Source of the DNA: Neoarius graeffei
Lineage: Eukaryota > Chordata > Actinopteri > Siluriformes > Ariidae
Reading direction: 5' to 3'
Length of the DNA stretch: 64,000 nt
NCBI RefSeq assembly: GCF_027579695.1
Contig: NC_083577.1
Span: 57,549,783-57,613,782, forward strand
Shown one piece after another: positions 12,270-23,479 of this stretch. Both the position numbers and the translations under genes were made by a program. Each line of letters begins with the position of its first letter. The stretch's first letter is position 1. The notes below the pieces were generated by a model. That model did no database searches, was not told the DNA's origin, and saw only the letters and a program-made list of their open reading frames with translations.

Positions 12270-12775
12270 AAAATTATAACCTGCCCTAGTGAGGTTTTGG
12301 GTCACCAAGCAGCTGGAACAGCTTCAGTGTCCCTTGGCAAAGATCTTTGAAACTGTAGGAGAGGGATAAACACTACTTTTCCAAAATATATTCAGAGTTG
12401 TTTTGATGCTAGTGGCGGAGAGTGCTGTATAACACTTCTCTTCAAAATCTCTCATAGGTGTTCAGTTGGGTTGAGGTCTGGTGAAGGCCATAGCATACAA
12501 TTTTACATTATTTTCACCATCAAACCATTCAGTAATCCCTTGTGCCCTTTGGATGGGGGCATTGGCTTCCCTGGCAGAGATGACTCCCACCAGAATATCA
12601 TGATTTTGAATCCCAACAATGCCATAGCCATCTATCCAAAACTGGCAATGCTTTCTGGGTGGGAGGGACGACGTACACACTTCCCCTGGTCAGGAATAGT
12701 GAAACTAGCCAATTGTGGGCTTCTCTTGGCTTATGTATTGGGGGGGGGAATGAAAAATGCTCCAATATAGGTTAA
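12270..12775 (-). pseudogene. Decayed Tc1/mariner transposase fragment in SERP2 intron 2
   Basis: Minus strand. It reads [21 protein letters not shown], then PNPTEHL with a stop, then [16 protein letters not shown] and LPRDTEAVPAAW. This is the C-terminal third of a Tc1/mariner transposase around the final acidic catalytic residue (DLNPTEHLW-type box), with stops and frameshifts. Termini not identified. Confidence 0.75.
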
Positions 12776-13005
12776 AGGTGTATTGCTTTACAATGACCCT
12801 ACACACTAAGGGTGACAAGTGGACCCAAACCTTCCAGCAAAATCCCCCCCACACACATCAAAGCCACTAGTTTTTCCCTTTGCTACTCATCTGTATAGAT
12901 TTAATTTTTAATGTCATATGATGGAAAAACAATGTACTTTAATTGTTGAACTTCAAACTATGTTCTTGACTCTAACCTCTGACGATCCGTTTTTAACCTT
13001 CCTAG

Positions 13006-13046
13006 CCATCTTTCAAATCATTCAGAGCATCCGAATGGGAATATGA
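13006..13046 (+). CDS. SERP2: SERP2 exon 3 (last coding exon)
   Basis: Acceptor CCTAG, then residues 53-65 reading AIFQIIQSIRMGI and a TGA stop at 13044-13046. The last residue is Ile, where I recall Met in human SERP1 and SERP2. This is a conservative change at the extreme C-terminus. The splice phase is consistent with exon 2. Confidence 0.95.
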
Positions 13047-13400
13047 GTTCTGCACCTCCTCTACACATCCATGAGATCTGCGCCCACCATTAGGCACCGT
13101 AGTAGGGGGAAACTGGAGGCTGCAAGTCTGATCGTCAGCTGACTGCTAAGGAACAGAGAGTCCTGTGCACAGTATATGACATTGCCATTCACTTGTTTAC
13201 AATGTACCTGGATGATGGGAACAAGCACTTTTCTACTGAACCATTGTGGCTAGCTTGCCCCTCCTCCTGTCTGATCATATTTGTGCAATAGAATGTGTGC
13301 GCTTTTGTAAACATTAAATGTTGTGGCACATTTTGTTTGTACATGTTTGTTCTATCAGTGTCCTGGTAGACAGTTTTGAAAATAAATTCTACACACTTGG
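13047..13400 (+). other. SERP2: SERP2 3' UTR and polyadenylation signal
   Basis: Unique sequence after the stop, with AATAAA at 13381-13386 and another at about 13457-13462. Transcription from this side meets the TSC22D1 3' end within about 200 bases, so the two transcripts may overlap at their ends if the distal signal is used. Confidence 0.7.
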
Positions 13401-13559
13401 AAAATGTATTTCAGTTTTGCTTTGTATATTTACAATAGTCTGATCCAAGTTATTAAAATAAATGTGTTAAGATTATAGATCCCAAAAGTTAGCCAACTCC
13501 ACAATTTAGCTTATCTATTCCCCTCCACCCCACCTCTCACTCACAAAATAACATTCTCA

Positions 13560-14735
13560 GCAAAGGTTCCTTAAACATTTTATTGGGAGTTGTGAAGTGC
13601 AATTGAACTATTTTACACCTTACCACCAGTTTTGAGACATGCACGCAACATAAAGCATACAACTTATATATAATGCAATAATAATGCATATTAGTTATTA
13701 ATGATATTCAGAATAACTAAGTTGAAGGTTTGATCTCCAGAGTACTTCACTGTCAAAAACAAAATCACATGGGTGCAATATACTTCAAATAACTTCAAGT
13801 GAACAAGGTTTACAGTAGGTGTTAACACAGCCAGGAAGTTGAGTAGTTGTCTTTTGTCCTGTAAATATCTTAAAAGACTGAAACCTCCATTCTTGTATAA
13901 CAGCATAAAAAAAAGAAAAATGTCAAATATCTCAGGCAAACCAACAACCCTGTCTTTAGTTTGTACAACCTAAATAGTCTCTTAGTGTTTCTCACAATAT
14001 CACTATTTTACAGATTACATACACTAAATATACAAAGGATATACAGAAGCCCACATTCATTCATTCTCTCAGATCAACATCTTTTTCCTCTGATTCTTGA
14101 GAGTCACTGCACTGAAACAGCAGCTTTTAAGTCGCAACAGATCGAATAAGGAATTCAATGTTAAATACTGAAAATGAATACCTCCCTCCTTGGCAACTTT
14201 ACTCCCTTCATTCACCCAGGTATAATGATGACCCTAATGCAAATAACTGAGAGACCATCCCATACACCTTCCACATGGCTGATGGTGCACTGATTAGTTG
14301 TTCAACAAAGAATTTTCACATTTGTCATCATTAAAGTGCTTGCTTTTTGGAGTCTTAAAAAAAAGACTTATCAGCATTTCCACTACAAAAGTAAGTGAGG
14401 TATGGAAACACCTTTACAAAGCCATAGTTACCACTGAAAAATGACATCGCTTAAAATCCTTTAGACACAGGCACAGTGATTTGAGTTGTGTCCACTTTGA
14501 ATTTTCTTTCTCCCAAGTCACAATCCATGGAGTTTGGCAATATCCAACATGTCAGCAACCTACTGGACTGTCAGCAGTGTGTACAGCAACGCATTGTGGT
14601 CTTTGTCAGGTTCTTAAACTTTAAATATGTGCAAACTTTGACAATCCTCTTGTGAAAAGAGGCATACGTGTTCTGTAAGTGAAGTCTGCCTTAGCTCAGT
14701 TGACCACTCATTCCTCGTTACAGGAAAACTGGACG
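13560..14735 (-). other. TSC22D1: TSC22D1 3' UTR
   Basis: Unique sequence between the TSC22D1 stop codon and a minus-strand AATAAA at 13584-13579. The length of about 1.1-1.2 kb is in line with long TSC22D1 3' UTRs. No repeat element is recognised in it, which is unusual for this window and fits a transcribed, constrained UTR. Confidence 0.7.
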
Positions 14736-14996
14736 TTACACCGAGGGTCCAGAGTTCTGCGTAGGGAGCTGCTGCACTGGCATTGCTGATGGCTGTGCTC
14801 CCTGCATGGATGAGGGTGGAGAACCACTCTGAACTTGGGCCTGAAACTGTGCCAGCTGCTCTGGACTGGCTAAATTCTTCAGCAGGTTGTTTTCCTGCTC
14901 CAGCTGAGAGTTTCTTTCTATCAGTTCTTTGATCTGCTCTTTCAGCACCTCCACTTCCTCTCGAACAGCATACATCAAGTGACTCTTCACTAGATC
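14736..14996 (-). CDS. TSC22D1: TSC22D1 exon 3 (TSC box and leucine zipper)
   Basis: Last coding exon of TSC22 domain family protein 1. Family knowledge: TSC22D proteins dimerise through a leucine zipper, act in transcriptional control and TGF-beta-linked responses, and short isoforms can antagonise long ones. The exon starts after a TTCAG acceptor and encodes 86 residues. It opens with the TSC box ([20 protein letters not shown]), continues as zipper heptads ([19 protein letters not shown]), then [12 protein letters not shown] and a Ser/Pro/Gln-rich tail ending GPSV. The stop is TAA at 14738-14736. Joined to exons at 16184-16235 and 16690-16811 it gives 144 residues, matching the human short isoform length. 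Confidence 0.97.
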   Translation of the reverse strand, partial: DLVKSHLMYAVREEVEVLKEQIKELIERNSQLEQENNLLKNLASPEQLAQFQAQVQSGSPPSSMQGAQPSAMPVQQLPTQNSGPSV

Positions 14997-15072
14997 CTGA
15001 AGATAGAGAATACACAGCATTGCAGCATTCCAAGTTAAGCATAACGTGAAGATTAAAAACCACTTCCAACAC

Positions 15073-15099
15073 GGGGGGGGGGGGGGGGGGGGGGGGGGG
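15073..15099. repeat. G27 homopolymer in TSC22D1 intron 2
   Basis: Twenty-seven consecutive G on the + strand (C on the transcribed sense strand), starting only about 77 bases upstream of the exon 3 acceptor. It is followed by TGTGTGT. Confidence 0.95.
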
Positions 15100-15439
15100 T
15101 GTGTGTCAAGATGTGCATAAACCTTAATTATCATAGCACTACTAAATCACAGATTTAATGAGGGTTTATTTGTAACAAGACATTGTCGCAAAGCAGCTTT
15201 ATAGAAAATTAAAGACTTTAAACATGAGCTAGTTTTATCCCTAAATAAAAATCTGAGCTAATTTTATCCCTAATTTATTTCTGTAATTTGTGTCATGATT
15301 ACTCTTACCATATTGTTGACCAGAAACGATTATTTTAAAATAAAAAACACACATTAACACTCAATTGTGGACAGGACTAATTATTTTAAGTGCATTTTTA
15401 GCAGAATACATGAGCCAAACTGATGCAATGCTGAGAAAA

Positions 15440-15620
15440 GCAACGGGCATATGTTCCAGTTAGGGAATACCTGCATTCAGCACGACAGCCTCTCGCTACA
15501 CTCCGCGTCACTGAGCGAACAAAATGGCCGTCCCACACCGAGCTCAGCCAATCAGAGGCCGAGATATTTATAACCGCCTGTAAAAGCTTTGGCCTTTGCC
15601 TAGCAACAGTAACGAAGCAC
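15440..15620 (-). promoter_or_regulatory. Candidate intragenic promoter in TSC22D1 intron 2
   Basis: CpG-richer island of unique sequence in the intron. On the minus strand it has TTATAAATATC (TATA-like, near 15570-15560), closely followed by CTGATTGGCTGAG (inverted CCAAT box). Further down, GCAG|GTATTC near 15470 would be a good splice donor. The position of the CCAAT element downstream of the TATA-like element is not the classical order. It could drive a short transcript containing exon 3, but there is no direct evidence. Confidence 0.3.
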
Positions 15621-16183
15621 AGGCTCGCGTGAGGCCGAGTGCTGCTCCTGATCACGGCTTCATGCAGGAAATATGACTCCACATTCAAAACGTTAGCACA
15701 GGCAGGAGTATTATTTAGACTTCTGGACATCTCGGCACTTAAAATTAGTATTCGCCGAAAATATTAAACAGAACTGGTTGCTTATTATTTGCGTTATAAT
15801 TACCATATCAGTGAAGCCGCAAAAAAAAAAAAAAAAAAAAAAACTATAGCAACTCTAAACGAGAAGAGCAATACGAAAAAAACACCCGAGCTGAGCTGAA
15901 CCATTTCTAACAAACACAATGAATGAATGAAACTGAAGTATTCAGGGAGCTAAAGCGACGCTGCAAAGCGCCAGAAGCCGAATCGTTTTGCCTGTCTTGT
16001 GCATCACCGTGTCCGTTTAGTGATTATGTAATTCAGTGGACAGTTACGGATGCTGATGCAGCTCTCTGTCCTCAGACCTGTCCCTCACTCATTACTCTCC
16101 GCTTTATTGCACAAACCCACTCTTATTCTGTCGCCAACATGGCCTCATTATGTATAGCAAAAAAGAGAAATCCACACACTTAC

Positions 16184-16235
16184 CATTGCTTGTTCGATTT
16201 TGTTGTCTATGGCCACAACACTGGCACCTGAAGAA
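16184..16235 (-). CDS. TSC22D1: TSC22D1 exon 2
   Basis: 52-base exon with acceptor TTTTTCAG and donor ATG|GTAAG. It encodes SSGASVVAIDNKIEQAM plus one residue completed across the junction (AG|T, Ser). It is the shared exon that long and short isoforms both use in mammals. Phases are 2 in and 0 out. Confidence 0.97.
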
Positions 16236-16689
16236 CTGAAAAATAAATAAAAACACAATCATGATTAAATCAGTCATGATTTAAACAAAAACAAACAAAA
16301 AAACACCACTACATAAGCTGTTGGCAAAATGCATGACCATTCAATGAAAATGTGTACATTCACCTAAATGCTTTTTTTTTTTTTTAAAACAAGTAGCTGT
16401 TTTTTGGAAGAGTAGCCTACATTTAATAGCAAAAATGTCCAGATTTACCGAGCTGTCCTCTATGCAGCATCTTTTTCTCGGAGAAATGGATCGAGAGCAA
16501 ATAAGCAAGCCGATTTCAGACCTGATTTAAAAGATTCTATGATTTAAAGCTATATTAAAAGAGCTGTGATTAGGACCACTGACTATTTACAGAAAACAGG
16601 GCATATCTATCCCTTTATACTATCGAGTGCTAGCGGCTCTTGCTATAAAAAACACACAGGCCTTTTTTCTTCTCCCCCCTCCTTTTTAC

Positions 16690-16811
16690 CTATTGTCGAG
16701 CCTCACGGAAGAGGTTTCGGTTCCCAGCAGTGATGACAGAAAAGATATTGAAAAATTTCTTAGCTGGCATACACCAAGATCCATCGCCACCGAATAGCAT
16801 TGAGAATTCAT
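16690..16811 (-). CDS. TSC22D1: TSC22D1 exon 1, short isoform first exon
   Basis: Isoform-specific first exon giving residues 1-40. It starts at ATG 16811 (MNSQCYSVAMDLGVCQLR), continues NFSISFLSSLLGTETSSVRL and ends N-AG|GTAAAA in phase 2. It aligns residue by residue with the N-terminus I recall for the human 144-residue isoform (MKSQWCRPVAMDLGVYQ, then SISFLSSLLG). A downstream in-frame Met (residue 10) could also serve as a start. The open frame is intact. The first exon of the long isoform would lie further upstream and is not found in the window. Confidence 0.95.
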
Positions 16812-17120
16812 GCTATTTCGTCCATATACACCGACACGGAAGCGAGAAAAATGTAACTCTGAAGCGATGCCCGAGTGTTACACAGAGTCTCCGAGGTTCA
16901 CATTGAAACGGTTGGTGAGAAAAGTCGACCTTCGGAAAGAAAAGGCTGCTTATCAGCAGAGCGCACATCCACCTCCGCCACACAAAGGATCTCCAAGGTC
17001 AGCTCATCTCTGCTGTGCTGAAAAATCTGCAGCCTGCACTATTTGCATAATATATCCGAGAAAAACAGCGCAGCGCTGCACCCTATTGGTGGAGGAGGAA
17101 CGTGATTTGAATAATCTATG
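16812..17120 (-). promoter_or_regulatory. TSC22D1: TSC22D1 short-isoform promoter and 5' UTR
   Basis: On the minus strand, a CCAAT box (CCACCAATAGGG, about 17090-17079) is followed by a TATA-like TATATTATGCAAATAG (about 17055-17040). The latter overlaps a perfect octamer ATGCAAAT. About 230 bases of 5' UTR would follow before the ATG at 16811. Motif order and spacing fit a TATA promoter, but the transcription start is inferred. Confidence 0.5.
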
Positions 17121-18536
17121 CGGTAACGCCTCCACTGGAGCCTCAGCAGCACCGTCACGCATAACTTATGTAAAACGCTGCTTCCTAATAAGGAAATTCC
17201 GGTAACACAAGAACAATGCATTTTGTACAACTGGGTAAGAAATTAAAATATTCCTGCTACGACTATTTAATATCCAAGCCTAAACAAACAGTAAGCTCAC
17301 CAAGGATTTACCTGATAAAATATATAACTATCCACACATCATCTAAAGTGGATCATTTTTCACTTAAAAATAACTTTCGCACCTAATCACAACTAAAGCA
17401 TAATAGTACCTAAAACACTGCAGAAGCTTGAAATGTGATCACAGATTCAGCATACACAGTGCATGCCGACACTTGCTTGTAGAAAACGGAACAGCTGGCT
17501 ATGAAATCACGATTTCTAACAGGTCTAGAAAATATTCATAAAAATACATCACATTAATTTTTTTCCGAAACAAAAAAGTGCCATTATTTCAAATCAAGAA
17601 ACAAATTAGTGAACCACTTCCATACAAGCCTCAAATGTTCAGACAAGTACATGTTCTGAATATTTACCATCTTTAGTGAAAAACCAAAATAAATGAGCAA
17701 GGACAAGTTTTTATTTGAAAACTGAGACTAGTATAACGTTATAGTTCGTGCAAGCTGTGCAGTAATTCAGGCAAACTAACATGAACACAGGTGTACGAGG
17801 TATAATAAATATCCAAGTCAGACCTGGCCCCAAATAATTTCCTTTCATTGGCAACCCCATGTACAGAGCTTGCCAGGTCAGAGCAAATAGGCATAGTCAC
17901 TTGTGAAAAATTAAATGCTTTGACCTGAACACCACACCAAAAAAAAAATAATTACAGGTCATGTGATGAAAAGTAAGATGTTTTCCATTAAATATTCCTT
18001 GGGAAAGAGCTGCGTGGTTGTTAGCGAATACTTATACCATACCACATGACCATCAAAAACAACATTCACAATGCTGGCCCTAAAGTAATTATATTATACA
18101 CAAAAGGGATAGTACAGAAACAGTGTATGCAGATTAGAGACTTTGTTCTTGATGAGCTCTTATCAGAGCAGGTACTGTACCAAGATTTTGTATATGCATC
18201 CCTGTCAATAACGTTTGGAGGAAGGGGCATTTGGAAAAAGAGTTGTAGGCAGACCCAAAGCCACCACAATGTGAAAAAAGCTGTGTGTGTGTGGGGGGGG
18301 GGGGGGCGCGCAAGGGTCCTTCTCTGGACAATGCTTAAAATACAGATGTAAAATAGTGCATTTTGAGTGATCTAGAATGCAGCAACATTTTGCATCCAAG
18401 AGTAAATAAAATATATAAAATGAAAAATAATCGCCTCTGATGATTTCATGCCAATTTGACCCATTTTCAAGTTTTATAGGGTCAATTTATTTGTCATAAA
18501 TTCTTAATATTCAATTACTACTGTGAAGGTCAAGAC
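17121..18536. other. Upstream flank / long-isoform intron, no gene
   Basis: Unique AT-rich sequence with a G-run at about 18293-18306. No coding region or recognised transposon. Presumed intron of the long TSC22D1 transcript. Confidence 0.5.
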
Positions 18537-19756
18537 CAGTGATTCTCAACCACTGGGCTGTGGCCCATTAGTGGGCTGCAAAACGCCATCTAGTGGGCTG
18601 CTAATTTTTTTTCTTCAAGTTGAAGTTAAAGTTTTTGTTTACTCGTAGTAGGGTACAATTGCTGGGTTGCATCCAACGTCATAGCCGCCTCATTAAGCTA
18701 CGGTCACACTACAGCTCGCAATGGTTTGTAATGGGTTAATCGATGAAAATGAGGCATTTTGGTGGCAATTATACATGTGAGCTAAAAGTTGTGGTTACAC
18801 AGTAGGTGAACATTTGACTGTCACGCCTTTGTACGTTTGAGTGTGGCACAGCTCGAGCGCTCAAGAAACGCATTATGTGCGCGCTTGCGACCCAGTTGTT
18901 ATGGGAAACAAACACCCAATACTGATTTGAGTGCAAATCAGCACGCACAGATACAGAAGCTGTTTTCACAGAGACTTTGTGAAGTATTATCAAGGTCACA
19001 TGTTTCAAGCCATGTTTATAACACTGTTTAAATATTCTGCTTTAAGAATCTGCTTTCTGTTTTGCTTTTGTAAATACCACACCCGCTATTAAACACCCTT
19101 CCTGCACTTAGATCCGTCTACCGCCGTCTATCTTGTAGTGTCCTGATCACCAGATCTTTAACCCAGCCACATGTAAAAAGTTGTACGTTTCCATGCTCTT
19201 CCAGGTTTTCATCTGTTTGTCCGTAAAGAACAATGTCTGCAGCACCAGGTAGTTTGAGATGTCTGGGAACTCAACGGATGGATAAATTTCCAACTCATAG
19301 GAAAATCCTTCTTTGTTAGCATGTAAGGATCTAATCCCATTGAGTGGTTTCTATATCCACTTCTTTTGAGTGTACTTCTTGGTTTTAATAACTTGCTTGT
19401 TTGCTGTATGCAAACATGGCAATAAAGTTCTTGTGTTAGTGGACCAGACTCCACTTTTGGATCATTAATCCCTTTTGACTGAGAATGCCCTGCATACATG
19501 GTTTGGGTTCTGGCACATCCATACAGCTATAAATACAATACCTACAATTTAAAACAATTTGGTTTTACTGCATTTCTTTAATTCCTGGGCCTGTAACAGG
19601 GAGTGATGTTGCATTCCGTTAATACACTTGGTAGTAGATTATTAGATTCTAATAGAATAGATAAGCCAAAATAATTGGGGATCTTTTTTAATGGGCCCCG
19701 ACTCATTACAAGTATGAATAGGTGGGCCTCAAAGTAGAAAAGGTTGAGAATCCCTG
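18537..19756. mobile_element. hAT (Charlie-like) non-autonomous element
   Basis: Inverted ends CAGTGATTCTCAACC / GGTTGAGAATCCCTG, a classic Charlie-type terminus. 8-base flanks GTCAAGAC and GTCTAGAC (7 of 8 match) fit a hAT target duplication. About 1.2 kb long, with no recognisable transposase. Confidence 0.85.
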
Positions 19757-20188
19757 GTCTAGACTATCCTGGTACTCAACCCAGAAGTGAAAATAAAGGG
19801 TTTCGCTGCATGCACTCACTGCCATTCGCAACCATACATAAAACCACGTTCTAGGCGCTGGTCGCTAGATGGCAGTGTTACGTGACTTGACCTTGATTCT
19901 GTTCCTGGCATCCTGGAATTGGAAAATGAAGAGGCATGCTACAAAGGAGTTTTCATTTCAAATCTACAGTGGTGCTTGAAAGTTTGCGAACCCTTTAGAA
20001 TTTTCTATATTTCTGCATAAATATGGCCTAAAACATTGTCAGATTTTTCACACAAATCCTAAAAAGTAGACAAAGAGAACCCAGTTAAACAAATGAGACA
20101 AAATTATCATACTTGGTCATTTATTTATTGAGGAAAATGATCCAATATTACATATCTGTAAGTGGCAAAAGTATGTGAACCTTTGCTT

Positions 20189-20881
20189 TCAGTATCTGGT
20201 GTGACCCCCTTGTGCAGCAATAACTGCAGCTAAACGTTTCCGGTAACTGTTGATCAGTCCTGCACACCAGCTTGGAGGAATTTTAGCCCATTCCTCCGTA
20301 CAGAACAGCTTCAACTCTGGGATGTTGGTGGGTTTCCTCACATGAACTGCTCGCTTCAGGTCCTTCCACAACATTTCAATTGGATTAAGGTCAGGACTTT
20401 GACTTGGCCATTCCAAAACATTAACTTTATTCTTCTTTAACCATTCTTTGGTCGAACGACTTGTGCGCTTAGGGTTGTTGTCTTGCTGCATGACCCACCT
20501 TCTCTTGAGATTCAGTTCACGGACAGATGTCCTGATATTTTCCTTTAGAATTTGCTGGTATAATTCAGAATTCATTGTTCCATCAATGATGGCAAGCCGT
20601 CCTGGCCCAGATGCAGCAAAACAGGCCCAAAACAAGATACTAACACCACGTTTCACAGATGGGATAAGGTTCTTAAACTGGAATGCAGTGTTTTTCTTTC
20701 TCCGATTATCATAACGCTCCTCATTTAAACCAAAAAGTTCTATTTTGGTCTCATCCATCCACAAAATTTTTCCAATAGCCTTCTGGCTTGTCCACGTGAT
20801 CTTTAGCAAACTGCAGACGAGCAGCAATGTTCTTTTTGGAGAGCAGTGACTTTCTCCTTGCAACCCTGCCATGCACACCAT
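20189..20881 (-). pseudogene. Tc1 transposase, catalytic part
   Basis: Minus-strand C-terminal two thirds of a Tc1 transposase. The DD34E triad is visible: WMDETKIELFG (first Asp), RRWVMQQDNNPKRT (second Asp), QSPDLNPIEMLW (Glu). It ends AAQGGHTRY, the normal Tc1 C-terminus. One frameshift near 20775 breaks the join to the upstream catalytic segment. The N-terminal part at 22551-22674 is separated by a hAT insertion, so no functional protein is made. Confidence 0.9.
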
Positions 20882-21079
20882 TGTTGTTCAGTGTTCTCCT
20901 GATGGTGGACTCATGAGCATTAGCCAATGTGAAAGAGGCCTTCAGTTACTTAGAAGTTACCCTGGGGTCCTTAGTGACCTCGGCGACTATTACACACCTT
21001 GCTCTTGGAGTGATCTTTGTTGGCTGACCACTCCTGGGGAGGGTAACAATGGTCTTGAATTTCCTCCATTTGTACACAA

Positions 21080-22542
21080 TAGGGCTGTGCGATGTCCCCT
21101 TAATTGGCATCGACGATGTTTACAGTGCAAACATCGTGATGGACAATGATATCGTGGGTGGGGGGGGGGGGATTTTAATACCACGTTATTAAATATATTA
21201 TTATTATTATTAAAAAGTATTAGATACTCATCCGAGGCTTTGGCACGTTAAGAAAAAAAAAGCGCTAGGTGATGTGGAATATTTGGCCTTGATAACGGAT
21301 ATGTGGTCCAGCTGCAACATGATGCCCTATATGTCAGCTACCGTACATTATGTGGACCGAGAGTGGGCAATGCAGTCCAAATGCCTGCAGACGAGTTTCA
21401 TGCCAGAGACACATTCAGCGGACAATTTAGAAGACGCATTGCGCAAGACACTTGCCGAATGGAAAATAGAGGAGAAAAAGATCGCCTGTATAACAACGGG
21501 GCGAATATTGTCACAGCCATCAGGCAATTGAAATGGCCGTGGTTAAGTTGTTTTGGGCACAATTTGAACCTGGCCATAACCAACTCGCTTGCGCAACAGA
21601 GGGCCAGTACAGACCGAGCGTTTGGAGTTTGCCGAGCAGTCAACACTGCGTTTGCGCACAGCTGGCTTCGGAGAAATGAGCTGCGCAAAGCGCAGGTGGA
21701 AATGAACCTCCCCGAGCACTCACTGATCACGGTAAGCTTTTAATCTGCTCTAACAATGAAAGACTAGGATTCAAATTATGAGAAGAAACTACACTTAAGC
21801 TATTACTCATTGTTTATTTACACCATACCAACTGAAGATGCGTTTCGGCCTTTAGTGCGCACTTGAACGCGCTAATTTTTCCAATTTATTAGTGTTTGAA
21901 TTATTGCAGCCGCTTTTAAAATCATGATTTAATATTGTTTTTTTTTTTTTACTGTCTTTACATTTATCAGAATCACCTTCATTCTTCCATTTGGTTTGAC
22001 ATTATGGCTTAGAGTGGACCATTTTGTGTCTGAAAGTAGGCCGATTTACCAGATTAAAGTTATTTGACTTCTGCCGAAGTCTGCGCTTCACTGCCGTTTG
22101 GGGTGCAATATTTCCCGACTGAAGTCGTTAATAGTGGCTATTTGTTTGAACAACATGACAAATTTTACATTAAAAGTATAGTGTAGGCTAAAAAATGAAG
22201 TCGAAATTTATTATTAGTAGCATACTGTATTTGTGTAACCACGTTATGTTCACTAGCACGTCCCTGCACCATAGCCTACGTGAACAAGCGGTAATAGGAT
22301 ATTACTTTATAGTGATTTATATAATTATGTATTTTTATATATATATTAAACAAAACTAACTAAACTAACAAAAAACTAACTTTTTAGGTTAAATAGGCCC
22401 AGATGATACCGTATATGCATGTTTATGACAGGAGGGGGCGTGGTATCACGATGGTGGCTCTCCATCGTGATGGATGACCACCATCGTCGATGGACGATGG
22501 CATCGTCTATGGACGATGGCATCGTCTATCGGCACAGCCCTA
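21080..22542 (+). mobile_element. hAT element, copy A, nested in the Tc1 transposase
   Basis: Ends TAGGGCTGTGCGATG / GGCACAGCCCTA with a perfect 8-base target duplication GTACACAA at 21072-21079 and 22543-22550. The coding remnant at 21270-21740 (+) has one frameshift. It reads LALITDMWSSCNMMPYMSA (with the first catalytic Asp of hAT transposases) and WPWLSCFGHNLNLAI (the conserved C/H region). The C-terminal dimerisation domain is absent. The same family occurs at 35391-38106 in opposite orientation. Confidence 0.95.
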
Positions 22543-22550
22543 GTACACAA

Positions 22551-22674
22551 TCTGTCTGACTGTGGATTGGTGGAATCCAAACTCTTTAGAGATGGTTTTG
22601 TAACCTTTTCCAGCCTGATGAGCATCAACAACGCTTTTTCTGAGGTCCTCAGAAATCTCCTTTGTTCGTGCCAT
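22551..22674 (-). pseudogene. Tc1 transposase, N-terminal DNA-binding part
   Basis: Starts at Met 22674 with MARTKEISEDLRKSVVDAHQ, then GYKTISKEFGFHQSTVRQI, the first helix-turn-helix of Tc1 transposases. It is interrupted by the hAT at 21080-22542. Across the gap it continues KWRKFKTIVTLPRSGQPTK. Confidence 0.9.
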
Positions 22675-23098
22675 GATACACTTCCACAAGCATGTGTTGT
22701 GAAGATCAGACTTTGATAGATCCCTGTTCTTTAAATAAAACAGGGTACCCACTCACACCTGATTGTCATCCCATTGATTGAAAACACCTGACACTAATTT
22801 CACCTTCAAATTAACTGCTAATACTAGAGGTTCACATACTTTTGCCACTCACAGATATGTAATATCGGATCATTTTCCTCAATAAATAAATGGCCAATAT
22901 TTTTCGTCTCATTTGTTTAATTGGATTCTCTATCTACTTTTAGGACTTGTGTAAAAATATGATGTTTTAGGTCATATTTATACAGAAATATATAAAAGTT
23001 TTAAGGGTTCACAAACTTTCAAGCACCATTGTAATTTTGCCCCTTGCATATTTGACAAGGTAAAAACCAGCAAATTTAATAATGTTGAATTGTATCTA

Positions 23099-23470
23099 GG
23101 GCAGCACAGTGGTGTAGTGGTTAGCACTGTCACCTCACAGCAAGAAGGTTCTGGGTTTGAGCCCAGTGGCCAACAGGGGCCTTTCTGTGTGGAGTTTGCA
23201 TGTTCTCCCCATGTCTGCATGGGTTTCCTCCAGGTGCTCTGGTTTCCCCCAGAGTCCAAAGACATGCAGGTTAGGTTAATTGGTGGCTCTAAATTGACCA
23301 CAAGTGTGAATGGTTGTTTGTGGATGGTTGTGTCCATCTCCATGTGTCAGCCCTGCGACGATCTGGTGACCTGTCCAGGGTGCACACCACCTTTCACCCA
23401 TAGTCAGCTAGGATAAGCTCCAGCTTGCTTGCGACCCTGCACAGGATAAGTGGTTATGGATAGCAGATAG
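23099..23470 (+). repeat. tRNA-derived SINE, copy 7
   Basis: Full-length but CpG-decayed copy of the same SINE family (many C to T and G to A changes, for example GCAGCACAGTGG). It ends with AGGATAAGTGGTTATGGATA. Confidence 0.92.
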
Positions 23471-23479
23471 CTGGAATTG

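Larger units (their letters stand above)
19967..23031 (-). mobile_element. Tc1-like transposon carrying a nested hAT
   Basis: Ends CAGTGGTGCTTGAAAGTTTG / CAAACTTTCAAGCACCATTG, flanked by TA (19965-19966 and 23032-23033). Without the nested hAT (21080-22542 plus an 8-base duplication) the length is about 1.6 kb, the normal Tc1 size. The transposase is on the minus strand. Confidence 0.95.

Noticed and set aside
15923-16231. + strand frame of 102 residues near TSC22D1 exon 2
   Set aside because: Overlaps the antisense of exon 2 and contains intron. No domain and no plausible splice context.
16810-17205. + strand frame of 131 residues upstream of TSC22D1
   Set aside because: Lies antisense in the promoter/5' UTR region. 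Composition and lack of any domain argue against a gene.
20448-20714. + strand frame of 88 residues
   Set aside because: Antisense shadow of the Tc1 transposase.
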